Shown here one piece after another: positions 34,349 to 42,730 of a stretch of DNA of 64,000 bases (position 1 is the stretch's first letter; every line of letters starts with the position of its first letter). A program made the position numbers and the translations under genes. The stretch covers positions 158,498-222,497 of the forward strand of contig RXJR01000023.1 of assembly GCA_003963305.1 (NCBI GenBank), given 5' to 3'. Source of the DNA: Candidatus Melainabacteria bacterium. GTDB lineage: Bacteria; Cyanobacteriota; Vampirovibrionia; Obscuribacterales; Obscuribacteraceae. The notes under the pieces were generated by a model. It had not been told where the DNA came from and searched no databases. It saw only the letters and a list, made by a program, of their open reading frames with translations.

Positions 34349-37096
34349 ATGCCTTCATCCGACCTGAACACTTCCGCGAATAAAAGTCCGGTTCCGATCT
34401 CGATTCCCTCGATTGAACAGGCAGCCAGTCAAGATTCGCTGACCATCGTCCAGTCTCTTTCGAGCGACGAAAAATCAGGACTAACTGCCACCGCCGCAGC
34501 AGAGCGTCGGTTGCAACTTACATCCAGCATAGACAATCAGCCCAGATCACCAAATGCTTTTGCTCTGTTTATCGATCAATATCGGTCGACGGTTGTAATT
34601 GTGTTGTTAATCGCTACCGCTGCTTCCGTGATAGCGCGTGAATATCTGCAAGCGATAGGCATCGGCATCGCCGTTGTCATAAACAGCCTGGTCGGATTTC
34701 TGACTGAGTATCGTTCACAAGTCTCTCTTGCTGAGCTGGAAAAGCTTTCTGGTCCGCTCGCACATGTGCGGCGCGACGGCGTGGATAAAAACATCCCGGT
34801 CAACGAACTCGTACCTGGTGACATCCTGCTTCTAAACGAAGGAGACCGCGTTCCGGCGGACGTGCGCCTGATTACCTCGACCAATCTGACTGTTGATGAA
34901 TCGGCGCTGACAGGAGAATCAGTGCCGGTATACAAAGCTTCAGAAGCAGATGAAGATTCGCCGACCAGCACCATTCTCTACCAGGGCTCGGTTGTATCGG
35001 CCGGGAAAACAAAGGCCATTGTCATCGCCACGGGATTCGATACCAAGCTCGGCAAACTCGGACGAACGCTGACAACGCTGATGGTGCACGCCACACCGCT
35101 GCAAGAAGAGCTCGAACAACTGGGCAAACAACTGAGCGTAGTCATCGTCGCGATCTGCGCCGTTTTGTTCTTCATCGGTTTGGCAAAGGGGGAGAATTCA
35201 TGGCAAATGCTGCAAACAGCTATTGCGCTTGCCATCGCAGCCATTCCGGAAGGTTTGCCTGTCATCGCGACTTTGACTCTCGCAGAAGGCACCCGCCAGA
35301 TGATCAAACTCGGAGCACTGACAAGACGTCTGAGCGCCGTAGAAACTCTTGGCTGCACTGAAATTGTCTGCACAGACAAAACGGGCACCTTAACGACAAA
35401 CGAGCTTACTGTGTCGGATATTCTGGCAGGGAATCGGCACTTTCGCGTTTCCAGCAGCGAGCAACTAACTAGCGGGTCATTCTTCGACGAATCCGGCAAG
35501 GAAATCGATACAGCACAAGTTCCAAAACTGCAGGACGTGCTAGTCGCTGCCATATTATGCAATGATGCCAAGCTCGAGGCGCATGACAGCCATGACTGGC
35601 ACGTGCACGGCGACCCGACCGAAGGAGCGCTATTGGTAGTCGCGCTCAAAGCAGGCATTGAAAAATCCGCAACAAAGAATACGCATCCACGAACAACCGA
35701 ATTTTCCTTTGATCTGAAAAGAAAACGAATGACAACGCTCCACAACGAGGGCGCCAATCTGATCGCTTATTCAAAGGGTGCCCCTGAATCGGTAATTCGA
35801 ACATGCAGTCAATTCGCATCGGAGAACGGCACGCAAGCACTAGATGACAAAACCAGAGCCTGGCTTGTCGAGCAAAATAACGCGCTGGCAAAAAAGGGTC
35901 TGAGAGTACTCGCATTTGCCCGAAAAGAAATTACTTCGGACACCCAGCTGGATCAAAACAGCGTTGAAAACGACATGACTTTTTTAGGACTGGTGGGCAT
36001 GAGCGACCAACCAAAGAAAGGCGTTGATACAGCAGTCAGTCAGTGTCATAGAGCTGGAATAAAAGTGATTATGGTGACTGGAGATCAACCGGAAACAGCA
36101 TGCGCGATTGCTAAACAGATCGGAATTGTCGCAAGCGATCGTAATGCCGCCGATGCTGTACTAAATGGATCAACAGGCTATACAGACTGGCATGATGACG
36201 CCAGGCGACTGGAAAACATTACCGTACTGGCACGAATCGAGCCGGAAGGGAAATTTCGAATTGTAAAAGCGTTGCAGGCAGCGGGAAAAGTAGTTGCAAT
36301 GACGGGTGATGGTGTCAATGACGCGGCAGCGCTAAAACAAGCAGACATCGGCATAGCGATGGGACAAGGAGGAACGTCGCTGGCACGTGAAGCATCGGAT
36401 ATGGTACTGACTGACGACAATTTTAACGTTGTAGTACACGCGATCGAGCAGGGCAGAACCATTTATGCAAACATTCGCAGCGCGATTGCATACCTTCTCA
36501 CCGCCAGCCTGGCATCAGTTTTCACAGTCGCTGGTGCTTCAATGCTGAATATGCCAATGCCGCTTACACCTCTGCAGTTACTCTGGCTCAACTTAATCAT
36601 GCATATTTTTCCTGGTCTGGGTCTGGCATTGCAGAAGTCGTATCCAGGCATAATGGATGAAAAGCCACGTGGAAGAAACCAGAGTTTGCTAGACAGCAAA
36701 AGCTGGATGCAGATCATTGGTCGAGGAGCCATCGTTGCGATAGCTAGCTTGATCGCTATCAATCTAGCGCAACATGGAACGCCTGCAGCAGTAATGGAAC
36801 AGCAAACCGTCGCCCTTGCCACGATGTCGCTGGCACTGCTAATGCAATCCTGGTCATGGTTAGCCACCAAACCATCTATAAAAATGTCGACACTTCTCTC
36901 AAACGCACCAATGCAGATAAGCACCCTGCTTGGGCTACTGATGTTGCTTGCGGGAACTTCCTTAACACCCGTCCAAGAAATCTTAAATACGACGACCATG
37001 AGCATGCCTGACTGGACACTGGTAGTCTCCAGCTCACTGTGCACATTTTTGATTACGACTATTTCGAGTCGACTATTCGTTACCATCCGCCGCTAG
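34349..37096 (+). CDS. P2-type cation-transporting ATPase (CtpF/SERCA-like)
   Basis: 915 aa. Order: N-terminal cation-ATPase domain, TM1-2, actuator with TGES (in DESALTGESVPV), TM4 motif AAIPEGLPVIATLTLAEG (PEGL, typical of P2A Ca2+ pumps), phosphorylation site CTDKTGTLTTNE, hinge MTGDGVNDAAALKQADIGIAMG, and six C-terminal helices with LLWLNLIMHIFPGLGLAL. The family exports Ca2+ or Mn2+; the ion here is unproven. Mycobacterial CtpF (Rv1997), a DosR-regulon P2A ATPase, is the closest functional parallel. The last ~90 bp of the gene are duplicated immediately downstream. Confidence 0.93.
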   Translation: MPSSDLNTSANKSPVPISIPSIEQAASQDSLTIVQSLSSDEKSGLTATAAAERRLQLTSSIDNQPRSPNAFALFIDQYRSTVVIVLLIATAASVIAREYLQAIGIGIAVVINSLVGFLTEYRSQVSLAELEKLSGPLAHVRRDGVDKNIPVNELVPGDILLLNEGDRVPADVRLITSTNLTVDESALTGESVPVYKASEADEDSPTSTILYQGSVVSAGKTKAIVIATGFDTKLGKLGRTLTTLMVHATPLQEELEQLGKQLSVVIVAICAVLFFIGLAKGENSWQMLQTAIALAIAAIPEGLPVIATLTLAEGTRQMIKLGALTRRLSAVETLGCTEIVCTDKTGTLTTNELTVSDILAGNRHFRVSSSEQLTSGSFFDESGKEIDTAQVPKLQDVLVAAILCNDAKLEAHDSHDWHVHGDPTEGALLVVALKAGIEKSATKNTHPRTTEFSFDLKRKRMTTLHNEGANLIAYSKGAPESVIRTCSQFASENGTQALDDKTRAWLVEQNNALAKKGLRVLAFARKEITSDTQLDQNSVENDMTFLGLVGMSDQPKKGVDTAVSQCHRAGIKVIMVTGDQPETACAIAKQIGIVASDRNAADAVLNGSTGYTDWHDDARRLENITVLARIEPEGKFRIVKALQAAGKVVAMTGDGVNDAAALKQADIGIAMGQGGTSLAREASDMVLTDDNFNVVVHAIEQGRTIYANIRSAIAYLLTASLASVFTVAGASMLNMPMPLTPLQLLWLNLIMHIFPGLGLALQKSYPGIMDEKPRGRNQSLLDSKSWMQIIGRGAIVAIASLIAINLAQHGTPAAVMEQQTVALATMSLALLMQSWSWLATKPSIKMSTLLSNAPMQISTLLGLLMLLAGTSLTPVQEILNTTTMSMPDWTLVVSSSLCTFLITTISSRLFVTIRR

Positions 37097-37186
37097 CCTG
37101 ACCTGGACGCTGGCAATTTCAAGCTCACTCTGCACATTTTAATTAGGACTGCTCTGAGTCGACTATTCGTTACTATCCGTCGCGAG
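37007..37186. repeat. 90-bp tandem duplication of the ATPase 3' end
   Basis: Bases 37007-37096 (last codons and stop) are followed by a diverged second copy at 37097-37186. Shared blocks include AGCTCACT.TGCACATTTT and GAGTCGACTATTCGTTAC. The second copy has substitutions and indels, so it is not a sequencing artefact, and it is not translated in frame with the ATPase. Confidence 0.75.
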
Positions 37187-37249
37187 TATGAGAACGTGGT
37201 CTGATTAGCAAAGCGGCGCATTCCAGCACTGCTACACAAGCACAAAAAT

Positions 37250-37265
37250 TCAACCATTGGAAGGA
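37250..37265. promoter_or_regulatory. Weak palindrome site Q, TCAACC-ATTG-GAAGGA
   Basis: 9 of 12 bases match; it is 98 bp upstream of the rubredoxin-like gene. Listed because position and spacing agree with the better sites. Confidence 0.25.
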
Positions 37266-37362
37266 TATGTGCGGCTCGGATATGAGCCAAAATGAGAACA
37301 GTTGAGAGGCGCGAAAAGTCAACCTCAATCGAGCAAATAACTGCAAGGCCAGGTGAGTCATC

Positions 37363-37623
37363 ATGTCATTTCAACGAGTGCTGGAATTCGATAATTTCTT
37401 CTGTGACAGCTGTCGCATCTTTGTCTACGACGAAACTGCCGGACACAAAGAACGAGGAATTAAACCATGCACCAGAGTTGATGACCTGCCTGAATCCTGG
37501 ATGTGTCCCGTATGCGGCGCAGACAAGTACAACTTGCGTGCGGTGACACTTGTGGATGGCTATTCGCCTCAGGGAGATCTGTCAGCAAATCTACAGAAGC
37601 ATCACTGCAAGCAGCTGCGGTGA
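37363..37623 (+). CDS. Rubredoxin-like protein
   Basis: 86 aa with AGGTGAG upstream. The FeS4 ligands are CDSC near residue 14 and CPVC near residue 48, with the standard core VYDETAGHKERGI, then DDLPESWMCPVCGADKYNL. Compared with classical rubredoxins (about 53 aa) it has a 30-residue C-terminal extension (VDGYSPQGDLSANLQKHH). Rubredoxins are small one-electron carriers for O2, NO or H2O2 detoxifying enzymes in anaerobes. It is 63 bp upstream of the phosphoribosyltransferase gene in the same direction. Confidence 0.85.
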   Translation: MSFQRVLEFDNFFCDSCRIFVYDETAGHKERGIKPCTRVDDLPESWMCPVCGADKYNLRAVTLVDGYSPQGDLSANLQKHHCKQLR

Positions 37624-37686
37624 TGCTTTTGCGCCAATCGGACGACTCAAAAAAGAACAAGATTTACATCGATTGAGGATTTGACC

Positions 37687-38388
37687 ATGTTATTCAGAGA
37701 TAGAAAGGACGCCGGACACCGGCTAGCTATAAAGCTTCAAGAGTATTTCGCAAAGAATCCAGGCGTCAGGACTAACGAAATTATTGTGGTCGGACTGCCC
37801 CGAGGCGGAGTCATGGTGGCACTGGAAGTGGCGCGGCAGTTTGGGTGCCCGCTAGATGTAATTGTTTCAAAAAAGATTCCGTTTCCTGGACAGCCTGAGT
37901 ACGCAGTCGGCGCAGTATCTTCCGACGACGTGATAGTGCTCAACCCGGATATTCCGCACAACATGCAGTGGCAGCAATATCTTAATGAGCAGCATTTCGA
38001 GCTCCTGCAATTCTCGAGAGGACTCGAAACGGAGTTTTATGAAGAAGCGGGTTACGAACCGTCACCACTGAAAGATAAAGTCGTCATTGTCGTTGACGAC
38101 GGCATTGCGACCGGCATGACTGCGGCAGCAGCGCTCAAATCGGTCCGGTTACGTGGGGCTAAGACGGTCATCTTAGCGGCTCCGGTAATGAGTAACGAAG
38201 GTATCAAAGATCTGTCCAAATTTTGTGATGCCGTAGTGCCGGTCAATATTCCCGACCGATTGGATTCTGTCGGACAACACTATCTGGATTTCACTCAAAC
38301 TTCAAACTCACAAGTCATTCAGGCGATGAGAGAAAGCAGACTATTTACGACACCACCACACGCAACACCCAATCTGCATGGCGGCTAA
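37687..38388 (+). CDS. Phosphoribosyltransferase-family protein
   Basis: 233 aa from ATG 37687, with GATTGAGGA upstream. The type I PRTase fold is marked by VVGLPRGGVMVALEVA at the N-terminus and the PRPP loop VVIVVDDGIATGMTAAAAL (about residues 138-156). The hood motif PFPGQPEYAVGAVSSDDVIVLN is typical of the Rv0571c/Rv2030c N-terminal class, whose substrate is not known. In M. tuberculosis Rv2030c this domain is fused to an erythromycin-esterase-like domain and is part of the DosR regulon. Here that partner is the next gene, 63 bp downstream. Confidence 0.9.
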   Translation: MLFRDRKDAGHRLAIKLQEYFAKNPGVRTNEIIVVGLPRGGVMVALEVARQFGCPLDVIVSKKIPFPGQPEYAVGAVSSDDVIVLNPDIPHNMQWQQYLNEQHFELLQFSRGLETEFYEEAGYEPSPLKDKVVIVVDDGIATGMTAAAALKSVRLRGAKTVILAAPVMSNEGIKDLSKFCDAVVPVNIPDRLDSVGQHYLDFTQTSNSQVIQAMRESRLFTTPPHATPNLHGG

Positions 38389-38451
38389 AGGAGCCCGAAA
38401 GCACGCAGTGTTAATTTATTTCGGAGTCCAAATTTTTCGGAGTTTTCAAAA

Positions 38452-39804
38452 ATGACATCCACTCAACACCGTCCCGCAAAGACGGATATCAGCAGAACGA
38501 TTAGAAAACATGCGGTGCCATTTACCGGTGAATATCACGATTTCGACTCATTGCTAGAAATAGTAGGTGATGCATCATACGTGCTGATCGGAGAAGCATC
38601 ACACGGAACACATGAGTATTACAAAACCCGCATCGACTTGACGAAACGTTTGATTGAAGAGAAAGGATTCAACGTCATACTTGCCGAAGCTGACTGGCCG
38701 GACTGCTGGAAAGTAAATCAATTCGTCAAAGGAACGGGTTCAGCGCTCACAGCAAACGAGTCCTTGAACGAATTTCAGCGTTTCCCAACCTGGCTGTGGC
38801 GAAATGCAGACGTTCTATCATTTGTGGAATGGCTCAGAGCGCACAATGCGCAGATACCAAAATACGACAACCAAGTTGGTTTTTACGGATTGGATCTGTA
38901 CAGCCTGTACCGTTCCGCCGCAAAGGTACTCGAATATCTGAAAGATGTTGATCCATCAGCAGCTCAGCGTGCATATCACCGCTATGCGTGTCTTGCTAAA
39001 TTTGGTCGAGACGAGCAAGCTTACGGATATGCGGCATCGCTGGGGTTGACTGACGATTGCGAAGCAAAAGTTCTCGCTGAACTACAGGAGCTGCAGGCAA
39101 ACGCCACCACCTATATGCAGAGAGATGGCAGGCCTGCTGCGGATGGTTATTTCTTTATCGAACAAAATGCGAAACTTGTATCGAACGCCCAGGCGTATTA
39201 TCGCGAGTTATTCACAGGTCAGGTCAGCACCTGGAATTTGCGCGATCGGCACATGTTCGAAACTACCCTGTCATTGAAAGAGCATTTGTCCAAACACGGA
39301 CAGAAGATGAAAGCAGTGATCTGGGCTCACAATTCACATCTTGGCGATGCTCGCGCTACCGAAATGATTGACAGAGGAGAACTGAATCTTGGACAGCTGA
39401 TGCGCGAACAGTTTCCAAAGGAGTGCAAATTGATTGGATTTACCGGTTTTTCCGGAACAGTCACTGCAGCCTCCCGTTGGGGCTCTGTTGCAGAGCGCAA
39501 GACGGTTCGTCCCGCTCTCTGCGGCAGTGTCGAAAGCCTCTTTCATACAATCGACTTGCCGGCATTCATCCTCAACCTGAGAAGCAAAGAACTCGCATAT
39601 CAGCTCTGCCGCCCATACTTAGAAAGAGCCATTGGCGTTATCTATGCCCCCGAAACGGAGCGGCAAAGTCACTACTTCTACACCAGCCTATCAGAGCAGT
39701 TCGACGCAATTATTCACTTTCAAGAGACTCAAGCAGTAGAGCCGCTTGAAAGAACGGTTCGATGGCTGGCAGGAGAAGATCGGGTCGAAGACAGAATCGA
39801 TTAG
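38452..39804 (+). CDS. Erythromycin-esterase-like protein
   Basis: 450 aa, full length for the family. The N-terminal VLIGEASHGTHEYYKTRIDLTKRLIEEKGF carries the conserved Glu and His of the putative active site. AEADWPDCWKVN, GFYGLDLYSLY and VIWAHNSHLGDA (second catalytic His region) follow in order. Only EreA/EreB are proven macrolide esterases; most members, including Rv2030c and the succinoglycan-linked ones, have unknown substrates, so resistance should not be assumed. Adjacent to the phosphoribosyltransferase, it reproduces the Rv2030c two-domain arrangement as separate genes. Confidence 0.9.
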   Translation: MTSTQHRPAKTDISRTIRKHAVPFTGEYHDFDSLLEIVGDASYVLIGEASHGTHEYYKTRIDLTKRLIEEKGFNVILAEADWPDCWKVNQFVKGTGSALTANESLNEFQRFPTWLWRNADVLSFVEWLRAHNAQIPKYDNQVGFYGLDLYSLYRSAAKVLEYLKDVDPSAAQRAYHRYACLAKFGRDEQAYGYAASLGLTDDCEAKVLAELQELQANATTYMQRDGRPAADGYFFIEQNAKLVSNAQAYYRELFTGQVSTWNLRDRHMFETTLSLKEHLSKHGQKMKAVIWAHNSHLGDARATEMIDRGELNLGQLMREQFPKECKLIGFTGFSGTVTAASRWGSVAERKTVRPALCGSVESLFHTIDLPAFILNLRSKELAYQLCRPYLERAIGVIYAPETERQSHYFYTSLSEQFDAIIHFQETQAVEPLERTVRWLAGEDRVEDRID

Positions 39805-39818
39805 GGTGCCGGGCGACA

Positions 39819-39834
39819 TCAGCCTAAAGGCTGA
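39819..39834. promoter_or_regulatory. Palindrome site J, TCAGCC-TAAA-GGCTGA
   Basis: Perfect 6-4-6 inverted repeat. One base in each half differs from TCATCC/GGATGA, symmetrically (10 of 12). It is 87 bp upstream of the gene at 39921 and 15 bp after the esterase-like stop, so a terminator hairpin is the alternative. Confidence 0.5.
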
Positions 39835-39920
39835 TCTTCATCCATCCGCCAGGTCGATGTCATGACCGCTGCAGTGGATAAGAATAAGGCCTGTAAGGAG
39901 CGGATCGGGAGGGCAAAATC

Positions 39921-40394
39921 ATGTTTAACAACAAAGTCGCAGGCAATTTTGACAAATTGGAAGACGCGAAAAGCCTGCTCGATGACTTGACGAAACGCCG
40001 CTTCCACATTCCGGCATCCGAAATCACGGTCAAAGCGAACGTATCAACTCGCTACGAATACTGCGATCAAAACTATCTGACTCGCTTGTTTACAGCGTGG
40101 ATGCTTCTAGGTGCTCTGGTTGGCGTTGGTTACACAGTGCAATTTCTGCAACCAGTTGGAGTCGGTGCAACGGTTTTAGCCGCTCTCTCTTTTGGTGTAA
40201 CCGGAGCAGCTTTAGGTCAGTTGGTGGCTGGTCTTTCTGATGTCGTATTCAACGGCAGCTTAGATGACCGACTGGACATAGAAGAACCCACCTTATACAC
40301 GATCTCAGCGACCGTTCCGAATGAAATTGAACCGGCAATAGAAGCAGCAATGAAGGAAAGCGGCGCAGTCGACATCCACAATCTAGTAGCTTGA
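39921..40394 (+). CDS. Membrane protein with glycine-zipper-like hydrophobic centre
   Basis: 157 aa; GGGAGGGC lies 7 bp upstream of ATG 39921. Soluble flanks surround two hydrophobic segments (about residues 57-76 and 83-108; WMLLGALVGVGYTVQFL and GATVLAALSFGVTGAALGQLVAGL). The N-terminal AGNFDKLEDAKSLLDDLTKRRF and C-terminal ISATVPNEIEPAIEAAMKESGAVDIH halves resemble the ferredoxin-like repeats in general-stress-17M or DUF1269-type membrane proteins. Function unknown. Site J upstream supports membership of the stress gene set. Confidence 0.7.
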   Translation: MFNNKVAGNFDKLEDAKSLLDDLTKRRFHIPASEITVKANVSTRYEYCDQNYLTRLFTAWMLLGALVGVGYTVQFLQPVGVGATVLAALSFGVTGAALGQLVAGLSDVVFNGSLDDRLDIEEPTLYTISATVPNEIEPAIEAAMKESGAVDIHNLVA

Positions 40395-40396
40395 TT

Positions 40397-40537
40397 ATGG
40401 AAATACTTGCCATCATCGCCCTGCTTTTAATGTGGATAATTCCGCTGTCTATCGTCCTTATAGATAGTTGGTTCTTCGGACAAACTGATACTGCCGGTGC
40501 CCTGTTGCAGGGAGTCTCACGGGAGAAGAGTTCGTAA
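40397..40537 (+). CDS. Possible 46-aa single-span membrane protein
   Basis: ATG 40397 follows the preceding stop by 2 bp. The product has one hydrophobic span (residues 3-27, LAIIALLLMWIIPLSIVLI) and a short polar tail ending SREKSS. Codon choice is even and the position suggests coupling to 39921-40394, but no clear ribosome binding site is seen. The last 24 bp, including the stop, are part of a 39-bp-period direct repeat. Confidence 0.4.
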   Translation: MEILAIIALLLMWIIPLSIVLIDSWFFGQTDTAGALLQGVSREKSS

Positions 40538-40577
40538 GGATGGTCAGCTACCATCTCACGGAAAAAGAGTTCGTAAG
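40515..40577. repeat. Direct repeat at the end of the small membrane ORF
   Basis: TCTCACGGGAGAAGAGTTCG and its near-identical copy TCTCACGGAAAAAGAGTTCG are offset by 39 bp, each followed by TAAG. Confidence 0.6.
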
Positions 40578-40619
40578 AAAGCCAGTAATGAGGGCTAACG
40601 ACACGATTTTAAAACCAGA

Positions 40620-40655
40620 CTGAGACTCGCCAGTTGTTTTGCTGACGAGTCTCAG
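40620..40655. terminator. Stable hairpin, probable transcription terminator
   Basis: CTGAGACTCG pairs perfectly with CGAGTCTCAG around a 16-nt loop that can extend the stem by CAG/CTG. It lies about 80 bp after the small ORF. No long T-run follows, so it may be a bidirectional or processing structure. Confidence 0.55.
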
Positions 40656-40942
40656 CTCATCAAAATTCATCACAGATCATCAAAACAAAGTCTAGCTGTG
40701 GCACAGCAAGATCCATGCGAGCACTTGTCGATGAAGATCATCCGAAAATGCTTATCAGTACTTAGACTCAAGATGCTAGAACCTTCTGGACCCTTACTCC
40801 GATGTAATTAATTCCATGCGCCTCGAGTGCCAACTGGTGGGCATCGTTTGTCACGTAATTAATTACCTTGAAGTAATGCCCTGCGAACCGAGTGACTGCG
40901 CCGACAACTTCCCGCGCTCAACGACCTAGATGCCCGCGGCGG
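40656..40942. other. Gene-poor region with a possible gene remnant
   Basis: About 290 bp without a good gene. On the minus strand a 49-codon open stretch (40768-40917) reads like the C-terminus of a protein (VINYVTNDAHQLALEAHG, then YIGVRVQKVLAS) but has no start codon region, so it may be a decayed gene tail. Nothing else stands out. Confidence 0.3.
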
Positions 40943-41170
40943 TCAACGCCAGATGTCTTCTTCATCCTTAAGGATGTACGTTTCCAACCCAAAGAACAAA
41001 CATCCGACTCCAACAATTGCAAGAACAACTCCGGTGATCAAGGCAGTCGCAAAGTCGCCTGAGGTCTTGCCCATCTGTAACGTGTGAATTCCCAGAGCCA
41101 ACAGAATGAAACCAAACATTGTTTGCACAATGTACATAGCTTCTTTCAGGTCATGCATCGATATTCTCAT
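40943..41170 (-). CDS. Small two-span membrane protein
   Basis: 75 aa. Two hydrophobic helices (residues 12-31 and 42-65) connected by a short loop (QMGKTSGDFA), then an acidic end (LKDEEDIWR). No family is recognised. Its 3' end contains an 11 of 12 match to the palindrome (TCATCC-TTAA-GGATGT, 40962-40977) inside coding DNA. Upstream lies an array of 11-bp repeats that fills the gap to the CoA-transferase stop. Confidence 0.6.
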   Translation of the reverse strand: MRISMHDLKEAMYIVQTMFGFILLALGIHTLQMGKTSGDFATALITGVVLAIVGVGCLFFGLETYILKDEEDIWR

Positions 41171-41174
41171 AATC

Positions 41175-41259
41175 CTCAGTCCTACCTCAGTCCTACCTCA
41201 GTCCTATCTCAGTCCTATCTCAGTCCCAGCTCAGTCCTACAGGTCCTATAGTCCTACAG
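41175..41259. repeat. 11-bp tandem repeat array (six full copies plus decayed ones)
   Basis: The unit CTCAGTCCTAC (variants CTCAGTCCTAT, CTCAGTCCCAG) is repeated head-to-tail, followed by degenerate AGGTCCTATAGTCCTAC. The array fills the gap between the small membrane gene start and the CoA-transferase stop, and enters the last codons of the latter. Confidence 0.85.
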
Positions 41260-42576
41260 CTTTCCATAATGCTCTGCGAAACCGCGCTCCAACTCTTCAC
41301 GAAATTGCGGGTGAGCAATGTCAATCAATGCCCGCATTCTCTGTTTGATTGTCTTTCCAAAGAGCTGAGCGATACCGTATTCAGTAACGACGTAGTGAAC
41401 ATCAGCTCTCGACGTAACCACTCCGCTGCCGGCAGGCAGAACAGGCGAAATACGCGAGACTGTACCGTTCTTCGCGGTAGAAGGCATCGCAATAATGGCA
41501 CGACCCTCTTTCGAACGAGAAGCACCGCGAATAAAATCTACCTGTCCACCAAATCCGCTGTACAGATAAGTTCCCATCGAGTCAGCATCAACCTGTCCGG
41601 TCAAATCGACCTGGATGGCAGAATTGATCGCAGTCATTTTGTAGTTCTGAGAAATTGTAAATGGATCATTGATGAAGTCAGACGGCTGAAATTCCATCGC
41701 CGGGTTTTCATTTACGAAATCATAAAGTCTCTGAGAGCCCATAACGAAGCTGACCGCGGTCTTTCCCGGAAGCACTGTCTTCTTGTTATTTGTCACGACC
41801 CCCAACTCAATGAGATCGATAATTCCATCAGAAAGCATCTCACTATGGACGCCTAAGTCCTGGCGATCGCGCAAGTACTTCAGCACTGCGTTTGGTACTG
41901 CACCGATGCCAAGCTGAATCGTTGCTCCGTCTTCAACCAATGAAGCCACATTCTTACCAATGGCATTTTCAGCCATCGATGGCTCTTCGCTCGCCAGCTC
42001 GGGCAGGGGGCGGTCGGTTTCAACAATGCGATCGAATTTACTGACATGCACGAAAGAACGACCGTAAGTTCTGGGCATCTGCTTGTTGACTTCGGCAATG
42101 ACGATTCGAGCAGCCTTTCTGGCGGCAATCGTGCAATCGACAGACACACCGTAACTGCAAAAACCATGTGCATCGGGCGGAGAGACATGCATCAGACAAA
42201 CATCTATGGGCAAATCATCCGAACCCAGCAGAGACGGAATATCGTGAAGAAAAATGGGGATGTAATCAGCGCGACCTGCATTGACTGCCTCGCGCACATT
42301 AGGACCAATGAAAAGCGCCTGAACTTTGAAAGAAGAGCTGTACTCACTGCGCGCATACTGAGCAGCTCCAAGCGTCATGATCTGCACAATCTTGACGTCG
42401 CGAAGTTGAGATGACCGAGCCACCATTGCCTCTAATAAGGGATGCGGAGCGGCTGCATGAGAATGTACATACACAGTGTCGCCGGAAGAGATTAGCTTGA
42501 GAGCCTCGCTCGCGGTTGACAGCTTGGCAGAGTATTCCGCTTTCCAATTTTTCAGAATTGTAGATTTATTAAGCAC
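41254..42576 (-). CDS. Acetyl-CoA hydrolase/transferase-family CoA-transferase (4-hydroxybutyrate CoA-transferase type)
   Basis: 440 aa from GTG 42576, with GGGCG upstream. The family I CoA-transferase fold is duplicated. The oxyanion loop GIGAVPNAV and catalytic Glu in HSEMLSDG are intact, and GGQVDFIRGA marks the C-terminal half. It resembles Cat2/AbfT and succinyl- or propionyl-CoA:acetate transferases, moving CoA between acyl-CoA and acetate or 4-hydroxybutyrate. In fermentative metabolism it would recycle CoA or conserve thioester energy. Its position amid USP genes suggests a role in anaerobic energy metabolism. The exact substrate is not determinable here. Confidence 0.9.
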   Translation of the reverse strand: MLNKSTILKNWKAEYSAKLSTASEALKLISSGDTVYVHSHAAAPHPLLEAMVARSSQLRDVKIVQIMTLGAAQYARSEYSSSFKVQALFIGPNVREAVNAGRADYIPIFLHDIPSLLGSDDLPIDVCLMHVSPPDAHGFCSYGVSVDCTIAARKAARIVIAEVNKQMPRTYGRSFVHVSKFDRIVETDRPLPELASEEPSMAENAIGKNVASLVEDGATIQLGIGAVPNAVLKYLRDRQDLGVHSEMLSDGIIDLIELGVVTNNKKTVLPGKTAVSFVMGSQRLYDFVNENPAMEFQPSDFINDPFTISQNYKMTAINSAIQVDLTGQVDADSMGTYLYSGFGGQVDFIRGASRSKEGRAIIAMPSTAKNGTVSRISPVLPAGSGVVTSRADVHYVVTEYGIAQLFGKTIKQRMRALIDIAHPQFREELERGFAEHYGKL

Positions 42577-42613
42577 TTTTTTCGCCCGATCAGTGATTCC
42601 TTACGCATAGACC

Positions 42614-42730
42614 AAGTTTAGACAATCGACAACCATGAGTTGTCCTCCCTGCGGACGATATAACGCTGTGCCGAACGGACTAAACTTGAATCAATACCAG
42701 ATAGACATTCAAGTTGGAGCATAGCGTTAT
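42614..42730 (+). promoter_or_regulatory. Structured leader with alternative hairpins before the small basic ORF
   Basis: Three inverted repeats are interleaved. AAGTTTAG (42614-42621) pairs with CTAAACTT (42680-42687). ACTTGAAT (42684-42691) pairs with ATTCAAGT (42707-42714) and shares bases with the first, so the two exclude each other. ATAACGCT (42660-42667) pairs with AGCGTTAT (42723-42730), burying the ATG at 42729. This is an attenuator-like arrangement; function is inferred only. Confidence 0.35.

Noticed and set aside
38452..39804. Macrolide resistance gene
   Set aside because: Most erythromycin-esterase-like proteins are not macrolide esterases, and the DosR-like context points elsewhere.
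40962..40977. Palindrome TCATCC-TTAA-GGATGT as a further operator
   Set aside because: It matches at 11 of 12 but lies inside the 3' coding end of a small membrane gene with no gene start nearby, so I did not count it as a promoter site.
41175..41259. CRISPR array
   Set aside because: Units are 11 bp and contiguous with no spacers; no cas genes in the window. The same applies to the other tandem arrays.
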